Source: Eretmocerus hayati
Taxonomy: Eukaryota; Arthropoda; Insecta; Hymenoptera; Aphelinidae
Reading direction: 5' to 3'
Length of the DNA stretch: 64,000 nt
NCBI GenBank assembly: GCA_029851415.1
Contig: CM056742.1
Span: forward strand, 86,728,748 to 86,792,747
This document shows, in pieces, positions 1 to 11,162 of the stretch (the first letter of the stretch is position 1; each line of letters starts with the position of its first letter). Below the pieces are notes generated by a model. That model was not told where the DNA came from. It was given only the letters and a program-made list of their open reading frames with translations, and ran no database searches. Position numbers and translations under genes: made by a program.

Positions 1-1812
1 GAAATTTGGTGGAATGACCGTAATGAAAGATAAATTTGTAGATTATTGGAAGTATTGAAAAAGATTTCAGAGAAAATCGGTAGTAGACCTTTGTACTTAA
101 TACTACGGAAATTCGTCAACTAATCTCATGAATTTTGTTGCAAGAATTCAAGTATGAAAAGGAAAACTCATTTGGAAAATCAGATCAGATTCATTTTGTA
201 TTCAACTATATAAAGTTCAGTTCACAACAAACTCGAAGCATATTATAAAATCTCACAAAAATGAAAGCATCTTAGCATGGTTGATTGACCGAATTGTTGA
301 TCTTCACTCGAGATCAGAGTAGATTTGAATAAATTTGAAAGTTCATGTTCACATACTGGAACGTCTATTTGGTTAAACAAAATCAATTATTCTGTCCATC
401 GACGAATCTTCCTCTGGAACGATGTCGATCTCCAAGTGCAGTCAGTAGCACGTATATGCCTGCTACGGGCACTAGGCTGCTCCTGCGCTCTATGATGTCG
501 CTATGCCTCCTCCCGGGCAAGATTCTTGGTCTAAATTTGTTGTCATGACGTGATATGGTTGTATTGGCCACTTAGGCCTTAAATCGTCGAGAAAGATTGA
601 TCAGCGCTGATCGAAGGTCATGGGTTACATAAAACTTGAGCTTAATATCACGAGTAGGAAATGTCGGAAATAGCTCGTCAAAATCAAGCTTAAATTGCTT
701 TACCCACGTGGACACATTGGTCCTGTGCGGTAAGCGATTAAATTTGAGATTATTGGTCAGATCTTCAAGACCAGAGAATTCAACAATCATTGCAAGGCTA
801 TCGCACACTGAATCCTGCAACATATTGCATTTATGCAGAAAATGTGCAACGTCAGACAATAGTGCGTACCAAGGCTAGATTGATATTGAAATTGGAAATT
901 GTACTTGAAAATGGTACTTTGGTATTCGCACAACGCTTGTGCATGGGTGGGAAGAAAATAATATGTATAATCATCTATTTGCATTTCTTGATCATGAGCA
1001 TGGAGCTCGGCCTCGTACTTGGTCGAAACGAGGTAAAATGCTTCATTGGCTAGTCAAGATAGCTCAGACACAACCTCATACTCAGACTAGGATTTGCAAT
1101 CGATCGTACGACCATCAAATGCCTTATTTCGGTCCCAACTAATTTGAAATTTAGACTGTGCAAGTCAGTATTGAGATATTGCCCACAAAATTTTACACTA
1201 TATTGAACCTGGGAGGCGAAATTGACGAGAACCGGGTTGATCAGGCCCATTTCTCGTCTCAATGCAATTTCAGATTCGGGAAATTTTTAATCTGATTGGG
1301 CAGACGAGTTTGCGCTACAACACGTGCTAGCTTGTCGGACTCTAGAATTTCGACTGCGATTGTCAAATGGGGACCGAATGGTCGTAAAAATGATCGAGAT
1401 GAATTGATGTTGGAAAATACATATTTCACGAAAAGAGCCATGGTAATCGATGACATCCAGAGGATTTGTGAAGGACTCAGAAGACGTACCTTCCCTTAAG
1501 ATGTCAAGACAAATCTCTGCCCTCGCGTGACGGAAATTATTGATTTGCTTTCCAAATTGAGAAAGTACCAAATTAAAATGATTATTATCTTGACGGAGCC
1601 ATGATTGCTTGTACAATATTTCATGCCCAAATAGGCCAAATTGAACAAACGTCATGCCTGGCAATGAAGAATGAGTACAAGATTGAGCCATGTGGACATC
1701 CGTCAATACAGACAAGTAATAATTCTGCCTGTAAAAATCAGTATTTGACAAAAAGTCATAATTTGGCATAATGTCTCGAAACAAATCAGAATTTTGCTAT
1801 ATGTGCAGCTAA
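1..1812. other. No confident gene; probable decayed retroelement
   Basis: Only short open frames are present and none encodes a domain I can name. The stretch lies just downstream, on the minus strand, of a Gypsy reverse transcriptase relic at 1813-2250, so part of it is probably the rest of that decayed element. A minus-strand frame at 1287-1784 is open for 165 codons, but I could not match it with confidence to RT, RNase H or integrase. Confidence 0.3.
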
Positions 1813-2250
1813 TTATGCGCTTTTCAAATTATTGTTAAGCGTTTCAAAGCTGTTAAACATTGCAACTGATAGCAGTAGAGGGTATATACCTTTCAGTGTT
1901 TTCATATTATTAACGCAAATACAAAACTTGCCATTTCGCTCTTCAATTATGATAATAGAGCTAGACCAAGCGTCAGTAGATTTTTTAATAAATGTGATTT
2001 GGAGCACTTTCCTGAGTTCATTTTTCTTTCTGTCCTCGATCCATTCGGATACGAGGCGATATTCCTCTTGGATCAGTCGAGCAGACTTGACCATGATCTC
2101 ATGTTCAGTCCGGTCTGAGCAACCAATACTTGGACCATGTGAACACAAATTTCGGTCAGATGTAAGATCTAACAATTCACGTTGCTCATCGATAAAGTCT
2201 TGAATGCCGACAAATGCGAGCAGTGCAGTCATTAGATTTTCCTGCATCAA
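1813..2250 (-). pseudogene. Relic of Gypsy-type reverse transcriptase
   Basis: This 145-codon minus-strand frame resembles the N-terminal fingers/palm part of Ty3/Gypsy reverse transcriptase. Visible features in order are a charged helix, the motif DAWSSSIIIIEERNGKFCICV (family pattern: S-W-S-S-P, hydrophobic, basic-K-D-G, R-x-C-V-D) and a segment ending IYPLL before the position where the palm aspartate should follow. Key positions are already changed: proline is missing after W-S-S, and the expected D-Y-R-x-L-N is N-N-M-K-T-L. The catalytic YxDD box is not present. The frame stops early and nothing upstream looks like protease or gag. I read it as an old, heavily mutated copy unrelated to the two better preserved Gypsy elements here. 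Confidence 0.5.
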
Positions 2251-3439
2251 AAATTGAACAGTAGAGGGGTCTGACGGGCCCTTATCGCCCCCACCGTCAT
2301 TGTTTTTTTTTTCACAGAAACAAAAATTGCATTACAAGATCACGTGAAATATATTTGCAGCAGTTGATTATGAATTGATTGGTCCAAAAGCTCTGAGAAA
2401 ACATCATGTTATTCAAATAGAGTTCAAAAAAGTTTTTTCTGACGCGGTCTCAAGCCACCAGCGAGAATGATTATTTACTGGCTTTGCACTGTCAAAATTG
2501 AAAAGCAACCTGTCGAAGTTATCGAAACATGGTTCTATTTGTTGGTTATCGACCAATCTGTTTCCAGAGGTCATATTTTTCATGAAAGATTCAAAGATCA
2601 GTCACCTCCTCTACTTTTTGAAAATCTAGGTTCATCATTTCAGGCAAATTGGACGAGAGCATTTCCAAAAAATTCCATTTCTTGACCAGGATCTCTATAT
2701 GGTTTCATTCCGGTCGCTTTTGATGACCGGTTTGAATTTTTCGACACCTCATTTGATTTATGGTTGTCAAGTATTGATGACGAATATGAGCTTATGTTGC
2801 CGCAGTTCTCGTGGGATGATCTTCGTGCAGCTTTCTACTTAATTGATACGTATCTCAATTCACAGGTTCATTATTCTATGAGCTAAGCATTCAAGTGCAT
2901 TTGCAATTATTGCTGCTATATTCGAATACATTGGTGACGAAATGGAAGAAACATTCATCTACTGGAATTTAGCAAAATTGGTTCGGCCGTTACTATTGGT
3001 CGCTAATTCTAGGCAGACATTTGAAAATATGATATCGTAGTTAGAGAGAATAGTGGATCCGTTATTAGGAAACATTTGTGGGCAGTTCCGAAAAATATGA
3101 TAAGGCCTGTATTGTTTCTAGATTGCATGAATTCAATTCGGACTAAAATATGCTGAAAGCAGCAGAATATCCAAGTTTTTATAATACAACCGAAAGTCGT
3201 AATTTTTGTAGTCAAATTTTGTGGCCATATGACGGTATTCTAATATACCAATTTGGAAACATGACCACATAATAGTGATATGCCAAGTTCTATGATGGTC
3301 ACTATAACTATATATAATCAGCATTTACCAACTGAGACCGTATTCCTCCATTACGTATCATAATTAGTCAATGATTTAATGATTGATATGTTTCAAAAAT
3401 AATCCTATCAAATGACCAATATTTTATCAAAAGTGAGAA
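2251..3439. other. Intergenic, nothing recognised
   Basis: AT-rich sequence with only short random open frames. I see no domain, inverted repeat or tandem array. Confidence 0.4.
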
Positions 3440-4830
3440 AAAAGTCGACAAAAATGTCATAAACAGTTAAATTTTGCCATGCACCGAAGTGCTCGAGTCA
3501 TCAAAAATTTACTGTATTCAATGCAGAACTTTCGAAAATTTTATACAAAACTCAAAAATGGACGATCAAACTACGACCAAGTGTCTCAAATTACAATAAT
3601 TTTCACATATATAAATAGAATAAATGATACAAGTTCATATAAAAAAACGAGGACTGTGTCCAAGAGTTTTTAGCCCTCGGGCAGATTTTTTGAATTTTTA
3701 GGACACATAAAAGTCACAATCAGAGATACAGGATTTGTGAATTTGTTGAACAATTGACCATAATAATTTTCAATTTCATCGCAAAGACATCATATCTCTA
3801 GTTTAAGCGGACAAAGTCCAATCACGCTCGCAGATTCTATAGCGCAACGCTGGACTATACGTAGTCTGCACTGTATCTATGTCTATATTCTGGGAGTTTT
3901 AGTGTATATATATATTTCCAGAAAGGCCAAGCCATATCTATATATATTGATCAAAAATAAATTCGGTCGATGGCAGAATAATCTATCAATTTTTAACTTG
4001 GTCAGTTCAATTTTACTCATTTTAGACCAAAATGGTCGATTTGTTGATAATTATTGTTATTAATAATTTTAATTTGCGATGCACAAGAGTGCCTGAGTCA
4101 TAGTAGTTTTACTGTCAATTGTAAAAATTGTTCAGAATTTTATACAGTACAAGCAAAAAGATTGGTCAAAGACCTTAAAATGACTCAATTCTAGCTTTAA
4201 TGATTGTTGAATAAACAAAAAGCGCAACATTTATGGTGCACACATCGACCGTAATTCATTTATGAATTTTCATAGCCATTGGGATATTTTTGAAAAAATT
4301 TTCAGGACGTCAGTTAGGAGGAACGCATCGAATGTAAATCGCATGTTCCCGTATATCTATATATATATTCCAAGAAACATCAAATTGTATATATATGTAG
4401 GTCAAAAACGAGACCGGTTGATGATACCAATATATAGTTGTTTGCAATTTGGTCTGTCAAAATCGACCAATTATTCGTCAAAAAACCTCAATTTGTTTAT
4501 GAAAATTGTTAACAGCAATCTGATTTGCATTGCACAAGTGTGCTAGGGTTACTGATATTCTATTTAAATTCACCAAAAAGTTTCAGAATTTTATTAAGTG
4601 AATTCAAAAAGAACGATCAAAGACCATCAGAACCTACTCAATTCGCATTAAAAATTGTTGAACTTAGTAATAAAGAATCGATATTGAGGTTACGTCCAAT
4701 CGCAGTCGTTCCTGAGTTCTGTAATCAAACGTACAAATTTTCAAAAAATTTTGCGACGCAGTAGAACGCCGGGACGGTTGGAACCGCATCGCACTGTTCC
4801 GGTATATCTATATATATCGCTGGTTTCCCG
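3440..4830. repeat. Degenerate large tandem repeat, about 3 copies
   Basis: Three blocks starting near 3476, 4074 and 4525 share the same order of landmarks. Each has a GCAATGCACAAGTGTGC-like start, then a 'CAGAATTTTATA' stretch, a 'GATCAAAGACC' stretch, and a run containing 'TATATCTATATATAT' followed by TTCC (near 3905, 4350 and 4800). Spacing is about 600 bp and then about 450 bp, so copies differ by indels. No coding content is evident. The copies have diverged strongly, suggesting an old local duplication or a satellite fragment. Confidence 0.45.
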
Positions 4831-6205
4831 CTCGCTTTGCTGCACGCTTTTCGAAGCGCGCGTTACACACACACACTTGTTGCATACCGAGAGTCGGATC
4901 GAAAAATTTTCGAACGAATCATATCCGACGCACGAAATATCCCGGCCGAGAATATTATATATCAGCGGTTCTCTCTCTCGCACTCACGAACGGGCGAGCA
5001 GAGAAAATTTTGACTCGATTTGCAAGCGAGCGACGAACGGTGATCGCGCAATGTTTATTATGCCCATATATGGCAACAGGGCGCCAGCCGATTGCGTGCC
5101 TCTCCTGTCGAGGCGCCGGAAAGTCGCAAAAACCGATGAGCGTTCTATTGCTCCGAAATATTTGAACAAAATGGCCGTTTCAACAAACGTTTACGAACGT
5201 TGAATGATTAAAATGTGACTCGCACTCGAATTTTCCATACTTGGCAATCTCACACCCACGCTTATGCACGCACTTCATTCTACACACTTCGTGCTCGAAC
5301 TCGCGTGCATCTCACTCTAATTACATAAAAAAAACAGAACCGAGTTGGGCGCCATATGAGGAAATTTATTCCGTCATATCCAGGCATAGCCTGGTTCATC
5401 ATTTTGTGGGTTCTTATTCTGTACTTATGTAGGGGAGAAAGGTCAAATGACCAAAGCATGAGGTTAATTTAAGTACCGAGGCTTTAATGAAGTAATAAAA
5501 AGAGAATGAATATTTACAAAGTTATTTACAATTGGTCGAATGACTTTGAGACGCATTCGAGCTCGAGCACGTGAAAAGGAGGGCACGAGGAAGAAATCAT
5601 ATTTACTGTAGGCCACAGAAAGAGAGAGAGAAGATCGATCTGGCACTTACAGAATGGTCGACTCGGCGACGACGGAGACGTCCACGAGGACAGAAGTATG
5701 GGCCACGCTTGGCCGACGACTACTGGCAGCTTGACCGGGCACGGTCAGGAGACCCTCGAAGGCCGGGCTCGTCGAATATGCTCTAGTTCTGCAGGGCCTG
5801 TCGCGAGACCGCTGCACCAGGTTATCACGCGCGAACCGAGACTAGTAAAACGGCGACGAGGTTACGCGCGGAAGAAAAAAACGGAGCACGAAAACTGGAG
5901 CGAGCTCCGACACGTGCTCTCCCTACTCATGACGACGGTAGTCTGCCGGCGCACGGCGGCGCAGTGGCAGCTTGGTGGAACGCGAGGGGAGGGGAGCGCG
6001 GGGAAGAATAGCTTGGGCGTCTGCTACAAGCTACGGCCCGCGCGACTCTATCTCGCTTTTTTGGCGTGCCATCTCTCTCTCTCTCTCTCTTTCTCTTATC
6101 TTGAAGAGTCCTCTCCTTGTTACTTACTCTAGCTCCACATGAAATAATATTAGACTAATAATTGGTCCAGGAGAGAGAGGAGACGGTATATACTCTACCG
6201 TCACA
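4831..6205. other. GC-richer stretch without a recognised gene
   Basis: From about 4780 to 6120 the sequence is clearly richer in G, C and CpG than its surroundings. The longest frames (150 codons at 4751-5203 plus, 144 codons at 5698-6132 plus) are Arg- and Ser-rich and look like by-products of base composition. A perfect 7-bp inverted repeat (GACGGTA/TACCGTC) lies near 6182-6202, just before the LTR remnant. The stretch could contain an unrecognised LTR or a promoter region; I cannot support either. Confidence 0.3.
6069..6101. repeat. CT microsatellite
   Basis: An uninterrupted run of CT dinucleotides (about 11 copies) followed by a short T/C-rich tail. Confidence 0.8.
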
Positions 6206-6497
6206 AATAATGATCCTCCTCGACTCACACGGGGTCTGGTACAGTCTCAGGCTTAGTGAGTCACCATCCATCCTGTTCCTATCCCATTGAATCTAAATTT
6301 TGGTCGGGTAATTCGTCCTTGGCAGCCAAGGCGGGAATCCTCCGGCCGAGCCTAGGATTCAATCCTTCAATCTCAATCTCTGCCCTTCCTCAGAGAAAAA
6401 CCAAGTCTCAACGAGCCCGAAGAGAGATCCCGAGTCAGTGGACATGTGTCTAGGCTCAAAGGTCAAAAGTTGAAATAGTAACGCATTCGACGTTACA
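6206..6497 (+). repeat. 5' LTR remnant (U5 part) of element 1
   Basis: This 292-bp block matches 21970-22261 colinearly; by eye I count about 17 differences (about 94% identity). It ends in GACGTTACA and is followed five bases later by a primer-binding site, so it is the 3' part of an LTR. It has no TATA box or AATAAA. Both are present upstream of the matching block in the 3' copy, so this is only the U5 part. Similarity stops abruptly at 6206: upstream sequence does not match 20708-21969. The 5' LTR is therefore truncated or mosaic. Confidence 0.75.
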
Positions 6498-6502
6498 GAA
6501 AG

Positions 6503-6520
6503 TGGGGGCTCGTCCGGGAT
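6503..6520 (+). promoter_or_regulatory. Primer-binding site, proline tRNA
   Basis: TGGGGGCTCGTCCGGGAT is complementary to the conserved 3' end of proline tRNA including its CCA tail, the primer used by several gammaretroviruses. It lies 5 bases after the LTR end, the expected place for first-strand DNA priming. This fixes the 5' edge of the element 1 internal region and its plus orientation. Confidence 0.85.
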
Positions 6521-6629
6521 TTTTGATATCTCACTTCGTTGTTGAAACTTGGTTTTCCTCTCCTTATCCTTCAATTTCTTAGATTTTTATGTCAAAAATT
6601 TGTTAGGATGAGAATACTTCCTGATGTTA

Positions 6630-6639
6630 TTCCAAATTC
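6630..6639. repeat. Candidate target-site duplication, left copy
   Basis: TTCCAAATTC occurs here and at 11163-11172, bracketing the non-LTR retrotransposon. Joining the outer flanks would restore a continuous element 1 leader. A 10-bp direct repeat is typical of target-primed reverse transcription. Confidence 0.5.
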
Positions 6640-6872
6640 ATGGATCTTTATTTTATTTTATTTTGAAATATACACGGTCTAATTGACCTTTAGAACGTAT
6701 AAATGAATGTCTTGCAAGGTGTAGCAAAACAAAGCAGATAACTTAAATTCTAGATGTAAAGTACAATTATAAATGGAAAACAAAATAGATAAGTCCAAAC
6801 CATTGAAAAAATAAAACACTGGGGCCTCTACGACCTAATGAACTTCCATGAAAAGTATGCAAATACAATGTA

Positions 6873-9764
6873 TTAATTATATACAGAGAGCTCGTTTTTA
6901 CAAACACGCTTGAATTCAGATATAGGAGAAATTCTTGAGTCTAGCCAATTAATGGAGTTCAATAGCTCACTATAATCGTTTGCAATTTTACAGCCTCTCA
7001 TTATAGCTGAGGTATGGTTATAATATCTCATATCAATCTGAAAGAATTTTATATTTGTTCTCAGTCTATTACTTGGGACACGGATATCAAACCTTTCCAA
7101 TAAATCACTCGCATCCGTGTATCCACATAAAATCTTGTAAACAAATAATAAGTCTTGATATTTCCATTGTGATTCAAGAGAATTAATCTTGAACTTAGTA
7201 GCAATCAGAGAGTAATCATGTGAGAAAGGGTGCATTGGCGTATTGGTAAAATGAGATATTAATCTCAAAAACTTGTGTTGCACAACTTCAAGACTATGAA
7301 TTTGATTCTTTTGTGAAGGAACCCATATAGGTGAAGCGTACATTAGATGCGATCTCACAAAAGACTGATAAAGCGTACAAAGTGTCCCTGGGTTCTTGAA
7401 ACTGATTGATTTCCTACGCACAATAGCAAGCATTCTCATCGCTTTACTCTTGACATATCTTATATGTTCAACAAAATTCAATTTAGGGTCCATTATCACC
7501 CCCAAGTCCTTGAATTGTTTCACTCTTTCCAGTATGTGATTATTGATTGAGTATTGAAACTCACATTGAAGCACATTTTTCTTAGTAAAAGACATGACAC
7601 AACATTTGTTTAGATTGAAACTCTGACAATTTTCTAAAACCCACATATTTATCGAATCAGCATCTTCCTGAAGCAACGCAGCATCCTCAGCTGTTCTAAT
7701 TATTTTAAATATTTTGAGATCATCAGCAAAAAGGACGATTTTAGAGTGTTTGACCACTTTTACCACATCGTTGATTGAAACATTGAAAAACAATGAACCA
7801 AGATGCGAACCTTGAGGGACACCAGATTCAACTTCGAATGGGTCTGATGATGTACCATTTATTCTAACAGCTTGTTTTCGGCCAGATAAGAAAGATGAAA
7901 TCCATTTCAACATCATGCCATCTAGACCGTAGCACTTTAACTTGTATAATAATATTTCATGACAGACAGAGTCGAAAGCTTTCACCATATCTGTATAAAC
8001 CACATCTAATTGAGAGCCTTCTTCGAAAGCTTCAACAACTGTTTCAGTAAAAACCGTCAAGTTGGTTACCGTAGATCGATTAGGCATAAAACCATGCTGC
8101 TGATTCGATATAGTGCAGTGTAACTTTTGTGAGAGTTTCTTTTCAACCAAAGAATCAAAAATCTTAGGGAAAATACTATATTTAGATATAGGCCTGTAAT
8201 TTTTCACTAAGTGAGGGTCACCAGTCTTGGGAATAGGTGAGATCCAACAATTTTTCCATAATGATGGGAAATAGCCTGTGTCAAGTGACCATTTGAATAG
8301 AATATAAAGTGGTTCAATCAAAAACATAGAGCATTTTTTTACAAAGACAGCATGTATACCATCTGGTCCAAGACCCAGACTATTTTTCAGATTATTCATT
8401 TCTTGGTAGATCTCATCCCTCTCTAAGGATAAACTGAAAATATTATTACACGATAACGCGTTAGGCATACTTGGAACATGATCAATATCTACCTTCCTAT
8501 AGAATGTAGCAAAATAATCAGCAAATAAGTTAACGGCACTCCGTTCATCATGAGACATGGATTGATCATGTCTCAATTCAACTGGTATTGAGTTTTTTAC
8601 TGATTTATCATTCACAAACTTCCAGAAGGATTTAGAATCTGATTTTATGTTTGACTCGATACTACTTATGTAATCATTATACGCTTGGGAAACCAGTTTC
8701 CTACACTTTGACCTCTGTTTTCTGAAAATCTCATAATCTGAGTCCAAATCACTTTCTTTGTAAATGGAATGATATTTCTTCTTTAACCAGATTTCTTCTT
8801 TAATACTTTTGGAAAACCATTTTGGATACTCAGAAGTGACCTTCCCTTTGAAAGGTACATTACAGCCAATGATTTGGAAAAGTAATTTATAAAACTTATC
8901 AATTGCATAATCAAGATTAGAAGTGTCAACAAAAAATTCATTCCAATCCACCTTTTTCAGACTGTCATGAATACCCTGATAATTTGCAGCCCAATAATTA
9001 AAAGAAAAATCAGAGGTTTCCCATTTGAACTCACTTTGCAACAAAAACTTACATGTGTACCCTTTATGGAACAGACTAGATTCAATAAAAGGGTCAGCAC
9101 TTACTTCAAAGGAAGCATTATCAATATCAGTGAAAACTAAATCTAAAAAGTTTTCTTTAGCATTTGCTACACCATAGCACTGCTTCAGTCCAAGCTGGTT
9201 AACACACTGTTCCAGCTTATTCACACCATCACTGATAGTCCTGTTTGCATGGTAACCTGTAGCGTAGATCAACTCTTCATCAGATATCCATTTATACCCA
9301 GGCAGGTTGAAATCACCACAAAGAAGTATTGAATCCAATGGGTATTTATCTACTGCAGCTTCAAAATATTCAATCAGTATGTCGTATGCATACAGGAATT
9401 TTTCAATTGACATGGAGGATACTGGAGGAATATAGCACAAACCGAGAAGAATTTTTTCACTTCCAGTGTCTAGTCTTAACAATTGATACTCAAATTCACT
9501 TGCATGAGAGTAAATAATCTGGTACTTGAGAGTATTCTTCAAATAAATCAGTAACCCTCCTCCTCTAGTTTTACCACTCACACTTGTGTTTCTGTCGAGT
9601 CGAGCAAAATTATATCCAGGAATGGAGAGATCTTTATCTAATGTTGCATCATCCAACCAAGTTTCCACTATACATATTATATCAAATTTCACACTAGATG
9701 AGATCACATTGTTTTTGAATAAAGGTACTCTACTCCTCAGACTACCAACATTATGTAAGTACAA
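6873..9764 (-). CDS. Non-LTR retrotransposon ORF2: endonuclease and reverse transcriptase
   Basis: This protein nicks the target DNA and primes reverse transcription of the element RNA. The N-terminal ~230 residues are an APE-type endonuclease: ETWLDD early, then LLCGDFNLPGYKW and NFLDLVFTD. RT follows: GLGPDGIHAV, NYRPIS, QHGFMPNRST, TDMVKAFDSV with a palm Asp, GVPQGSHLGSLFF and the catalytic box FADDLKIF. A C-terminal region rich in aromatic residues ends the protein, and there is no RNase H domain. The frame is open for 963 codons with no stop. It remains open a little upstream, overlapping the end of ORF1, and the N-terminal part has no ATG, so 9764 (a TTG) is only a conservative start. 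Reinitiation or frameshifting after ORF1 is likely. Confidence 0.92.
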   Translation of the reverse strand: MYLHNVGSLRSRVPLFKNNVISSSVKFDIICIVETWLDDATLDKDLSIPGYNFARLDRNTSVSGKTRGGGLLIYLKNTLKYQIIYSHASEFEYQLLRLDTGSEKILLGLCYIPPVSSMSIEKFLYAYDILIEYFEAAVDKYPLDSILLCGDFNLPGYKWISDEELIYATGYHANRTISDGVNKLEQCVNQLGLKQCYGVANAKENFLDLVFTDIDNASFEVSADPFIESSLFHKGYTCKFLLQSEFKWETSDFSFNYWAANYQGIHDSLKKVDWNEFFVDTSNLDYAIDKFYKLLFQIIGCNVPFKGKVTSEYPKWFSKSIKEEIWLKKKYHSIYKESDLDSDYEIFRKQRSKCRKLVSQAYNDYISSIESNIKSDSKSFWKFVNDKSVKNSIPVELRHDQSMSHDERSAVNLFADYFATFYRKVDIDHVPSMPNALSCNNIFSLSLERDEIYQEMNNLKNSLGLGPDGIHAVFVKKCSMFLIEPLYILFKWSLDTGYFPSLWKNCWISPIPKTGDPHLVKNYRPISKYSIFPKIFDSLVEKKLSQKLHCTISNQQHGFMPNRSTVTNLTVFTETVVEAFEEGSQLDVVYTDMVKAFDSVCHEILLYKLKCYGLDGMMLKWISSFLSGRKQAVRINGTSSDPFEVESGVPQGSHLGSLFFNVSINDVVKVVKHSKIVLFADDLKIFKIIRTAEDAALLQEDADSINMWVLENCQSFNLNKCCVMSFTKKNVLQCEFQYSINNHILERVKQFKDLGVIMDPKLNFVEHIRYVKSKAMRMLAIVRRKSISFKNPGTLCTLYQSFVRSHLMYASPIWVPSQKNQIHSLEVVQHKFLRLISHFTNTPMHPFSHDYSLIATKFKINSLESQWKYQDLLFVYKILCGYTDASDLLERFDIRVPSNRLRTNIKFFQIDMRYYNHTSAIMRGCKIANDYSELLNSINWLDSRISPISEFKRVCKNELSVYN

Positions 9765-9787
9765 AGCTAGTCCACTTTGTTTACTTT

Positions 9788-10888
9788 TTAGTTTTTTGGT
9801 TTAGGCTTCTGACGGTTTGGACCAAATTGTTGTTGCTGAAAAGGTTGTTGACGAGCAGACATTTGCAAATTAGGTTGCTTGGATTTTTTCTTTGTCCTTG
9901 TAGAAACAGACTGAGTACTACTGTCTTCACTGGAATCATCAAGGACCTCACTATCCTGGTCTTGGTTTCTATTGACTATTTCAGGAACACCTCTTTTGTA
10001 TTTAATTGAGATATTCAATTCACCCTTCTTCTTACGGGCTTCAACTTCTCTGACCAATTTGGATAAATACTGTTTTTCTTGAAGTGTGCGGTCATTTGCA
10101 AACTTGATATCACCACAGTCAAAGGAGCGCTGATTTACCAAAATCCATTTTGCATCTTCTGTAGAATCCAACATTAGTTTAATAGGTCTACACTTATTGT
10201 TTTCTTTAGGCATTGTACCAAGTCTAATAAAATTCAAATCGGATGCATCAAAAGTAGCTTCTTTAAACAATCTGGTGAACAATTTTTGAACTGCAGGATT
10301 TTTCATAGTTTCAGGAACATTGAATATTATGACATTTTTGCTGCGTGCAATCCTGTCTCTCATTTCAATGTATAACTGATTACTTATCTCATGAGGGTTA
10401 GTTGGAGCAGATTTCTCCAGGTTAATGACACGCTCAGTAATTCTCACCATCTTAGTCTCCAGAGAGTCAACTCTCAGAGAAACACCATCAATTTTCTCAG
10501 AAATAGCAGCTGTTTTCTCATCTGTATTGGCATTTATATGCTTAACCTTCTTGTTCATAAACTGCTTTAGTTTAGAAAACATTTTGGAGAAGGACATATC
10601 ATCATTCTCTCCATTAGCCTGAGATTCATCACTGTCCGTTAGTGTAGATGAGGAAGACGATGATTGATTAATCTTGTCATCATGCACATTTTCTTCACTA
10701 GACACATCCTCTCCATCCAAAAAACCACCACAACATCTTATAAAAGATCCTCTGGTACCATTCCCAGCTCTAACAGAGCAGGAGGGATGAAAAGTTTCTT
10801 TACATTTTGCACACTCAGCAAATTTTGTAATAGGTCCTTTATCAGGACAGAGGAAGCAATATCTAATTTGATTATCTTCATCACTCAT
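9788..10888 (-). CDS. Non-LTR retrotransposon ORF1: PHD finger and RRM-like protein
   Basis: ORF1 proteins bind the element RNA and act as nucleic-acid chaperones in the retrotransposition particle. From the ATG at 10888 this frame gives about 366 residues. Residues ~10-55 form a PHD-like zinc finger (CFLCP, CAKC, FHPSC, RCC spaced as Cys4-His-Cys3). A Ser/Glu/Asp-rich linker follows, then a predicted coiled coil (heptad-like ISEKIDGVSLRVDSLETKMV). The RRM-like domain begins near SKNVIIFNVPE. The tail is basic and Gln-rich. The open frame extends 17 codons upstream of the chosen ATG to a GTG, but the ATG sits immediately before the finger and is the better start. It ends about 24 bases from the ORF2 frame, as in a bicistronic LINE. 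Confidence 0.88.
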   Translation of the reverse strand: MSDEDNQIRYCFLCPDKGPITKFAECAKCKETFHPSCSVRAGNGTRGSFIRCCGGFLDGEDVSSEENVHDDKINQSSSSSSTLTDSDESQANGENDDMSFSKMFSKLKQFMNKKVKHINANTDEKTAAISEKIDGVSLRVDSLETKMVRITERVINLEKSAPTNPHEISNQLYIEMRDRIARSKNVIIFNVPETMKNPAVQKLFTRLFKEATFDASDLNFIRLGTMPKENNKCRPIKLMLDSTEDAKWILVNQRSFDCGDIKFANDRTLQEKQYLSKLVREVEARKKKGELNISIKYKRGVPEIVNRNQDQDSEVLDDSSEDSSTQSVSTRTKKKSKQPNLQMSARQQPFQQQQFGPNRQKPKPKN

Positions 10889-11162
10889 GGTGATCTTTTC
10901 TGTCAGCACTACCACTTTGAGGTTATACACTAGATCCACTCAATACATTCGAATCTCGCTGCAGAAGAAGTGAATTTCATCAAAAATCGTTGATAAAGTG
11001 TATCATTAACAAGCATAAATGCTTATTTTCGGACAACAATCTATTTGTTTACTAAAATATAACTTCACAAACAAAGCAAATAGTTTTTAGCATCCGCTTA
11101 CTTGCGCCACCTAGCGCCAAGATCTAAAATTCCAAATCTACCAATATCTCACTGAATCAACG

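Larger units (their letters stand above)
6640..11162 (-). mobile_element. CR1/Jockey-like non-LTR retrotransposon
   Basis: A two-ORF LINE of about 4.5 kb on the minus strand. ORF1 has a PHD-like finger and an RRM-like domain; ORF2 has an endonuclease and reverse transcriptase. Its 3' end lies at low coordinates and finishes in an A-rich AAAATAAAATAAA-like tail (complement of 6647-6664). A 10-bp candidate target-site duplication flanks it. Both ORFs are open without stops, so this copy is much younger than the Gypsy element it interrupts. PHD-type fingers in ORF1 are known in the CR1 group; phylogeny would be needed to choose between CR1, Daphne, Kiri or Jockey. Confidence 0.85.

Noticed and set aside
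4751..6132. Arg/Ser-rich frames as host exons
   Set aside because: Overlapping frames are open on both strands because of GC-rich composition. No domain or paired splice sites were found.
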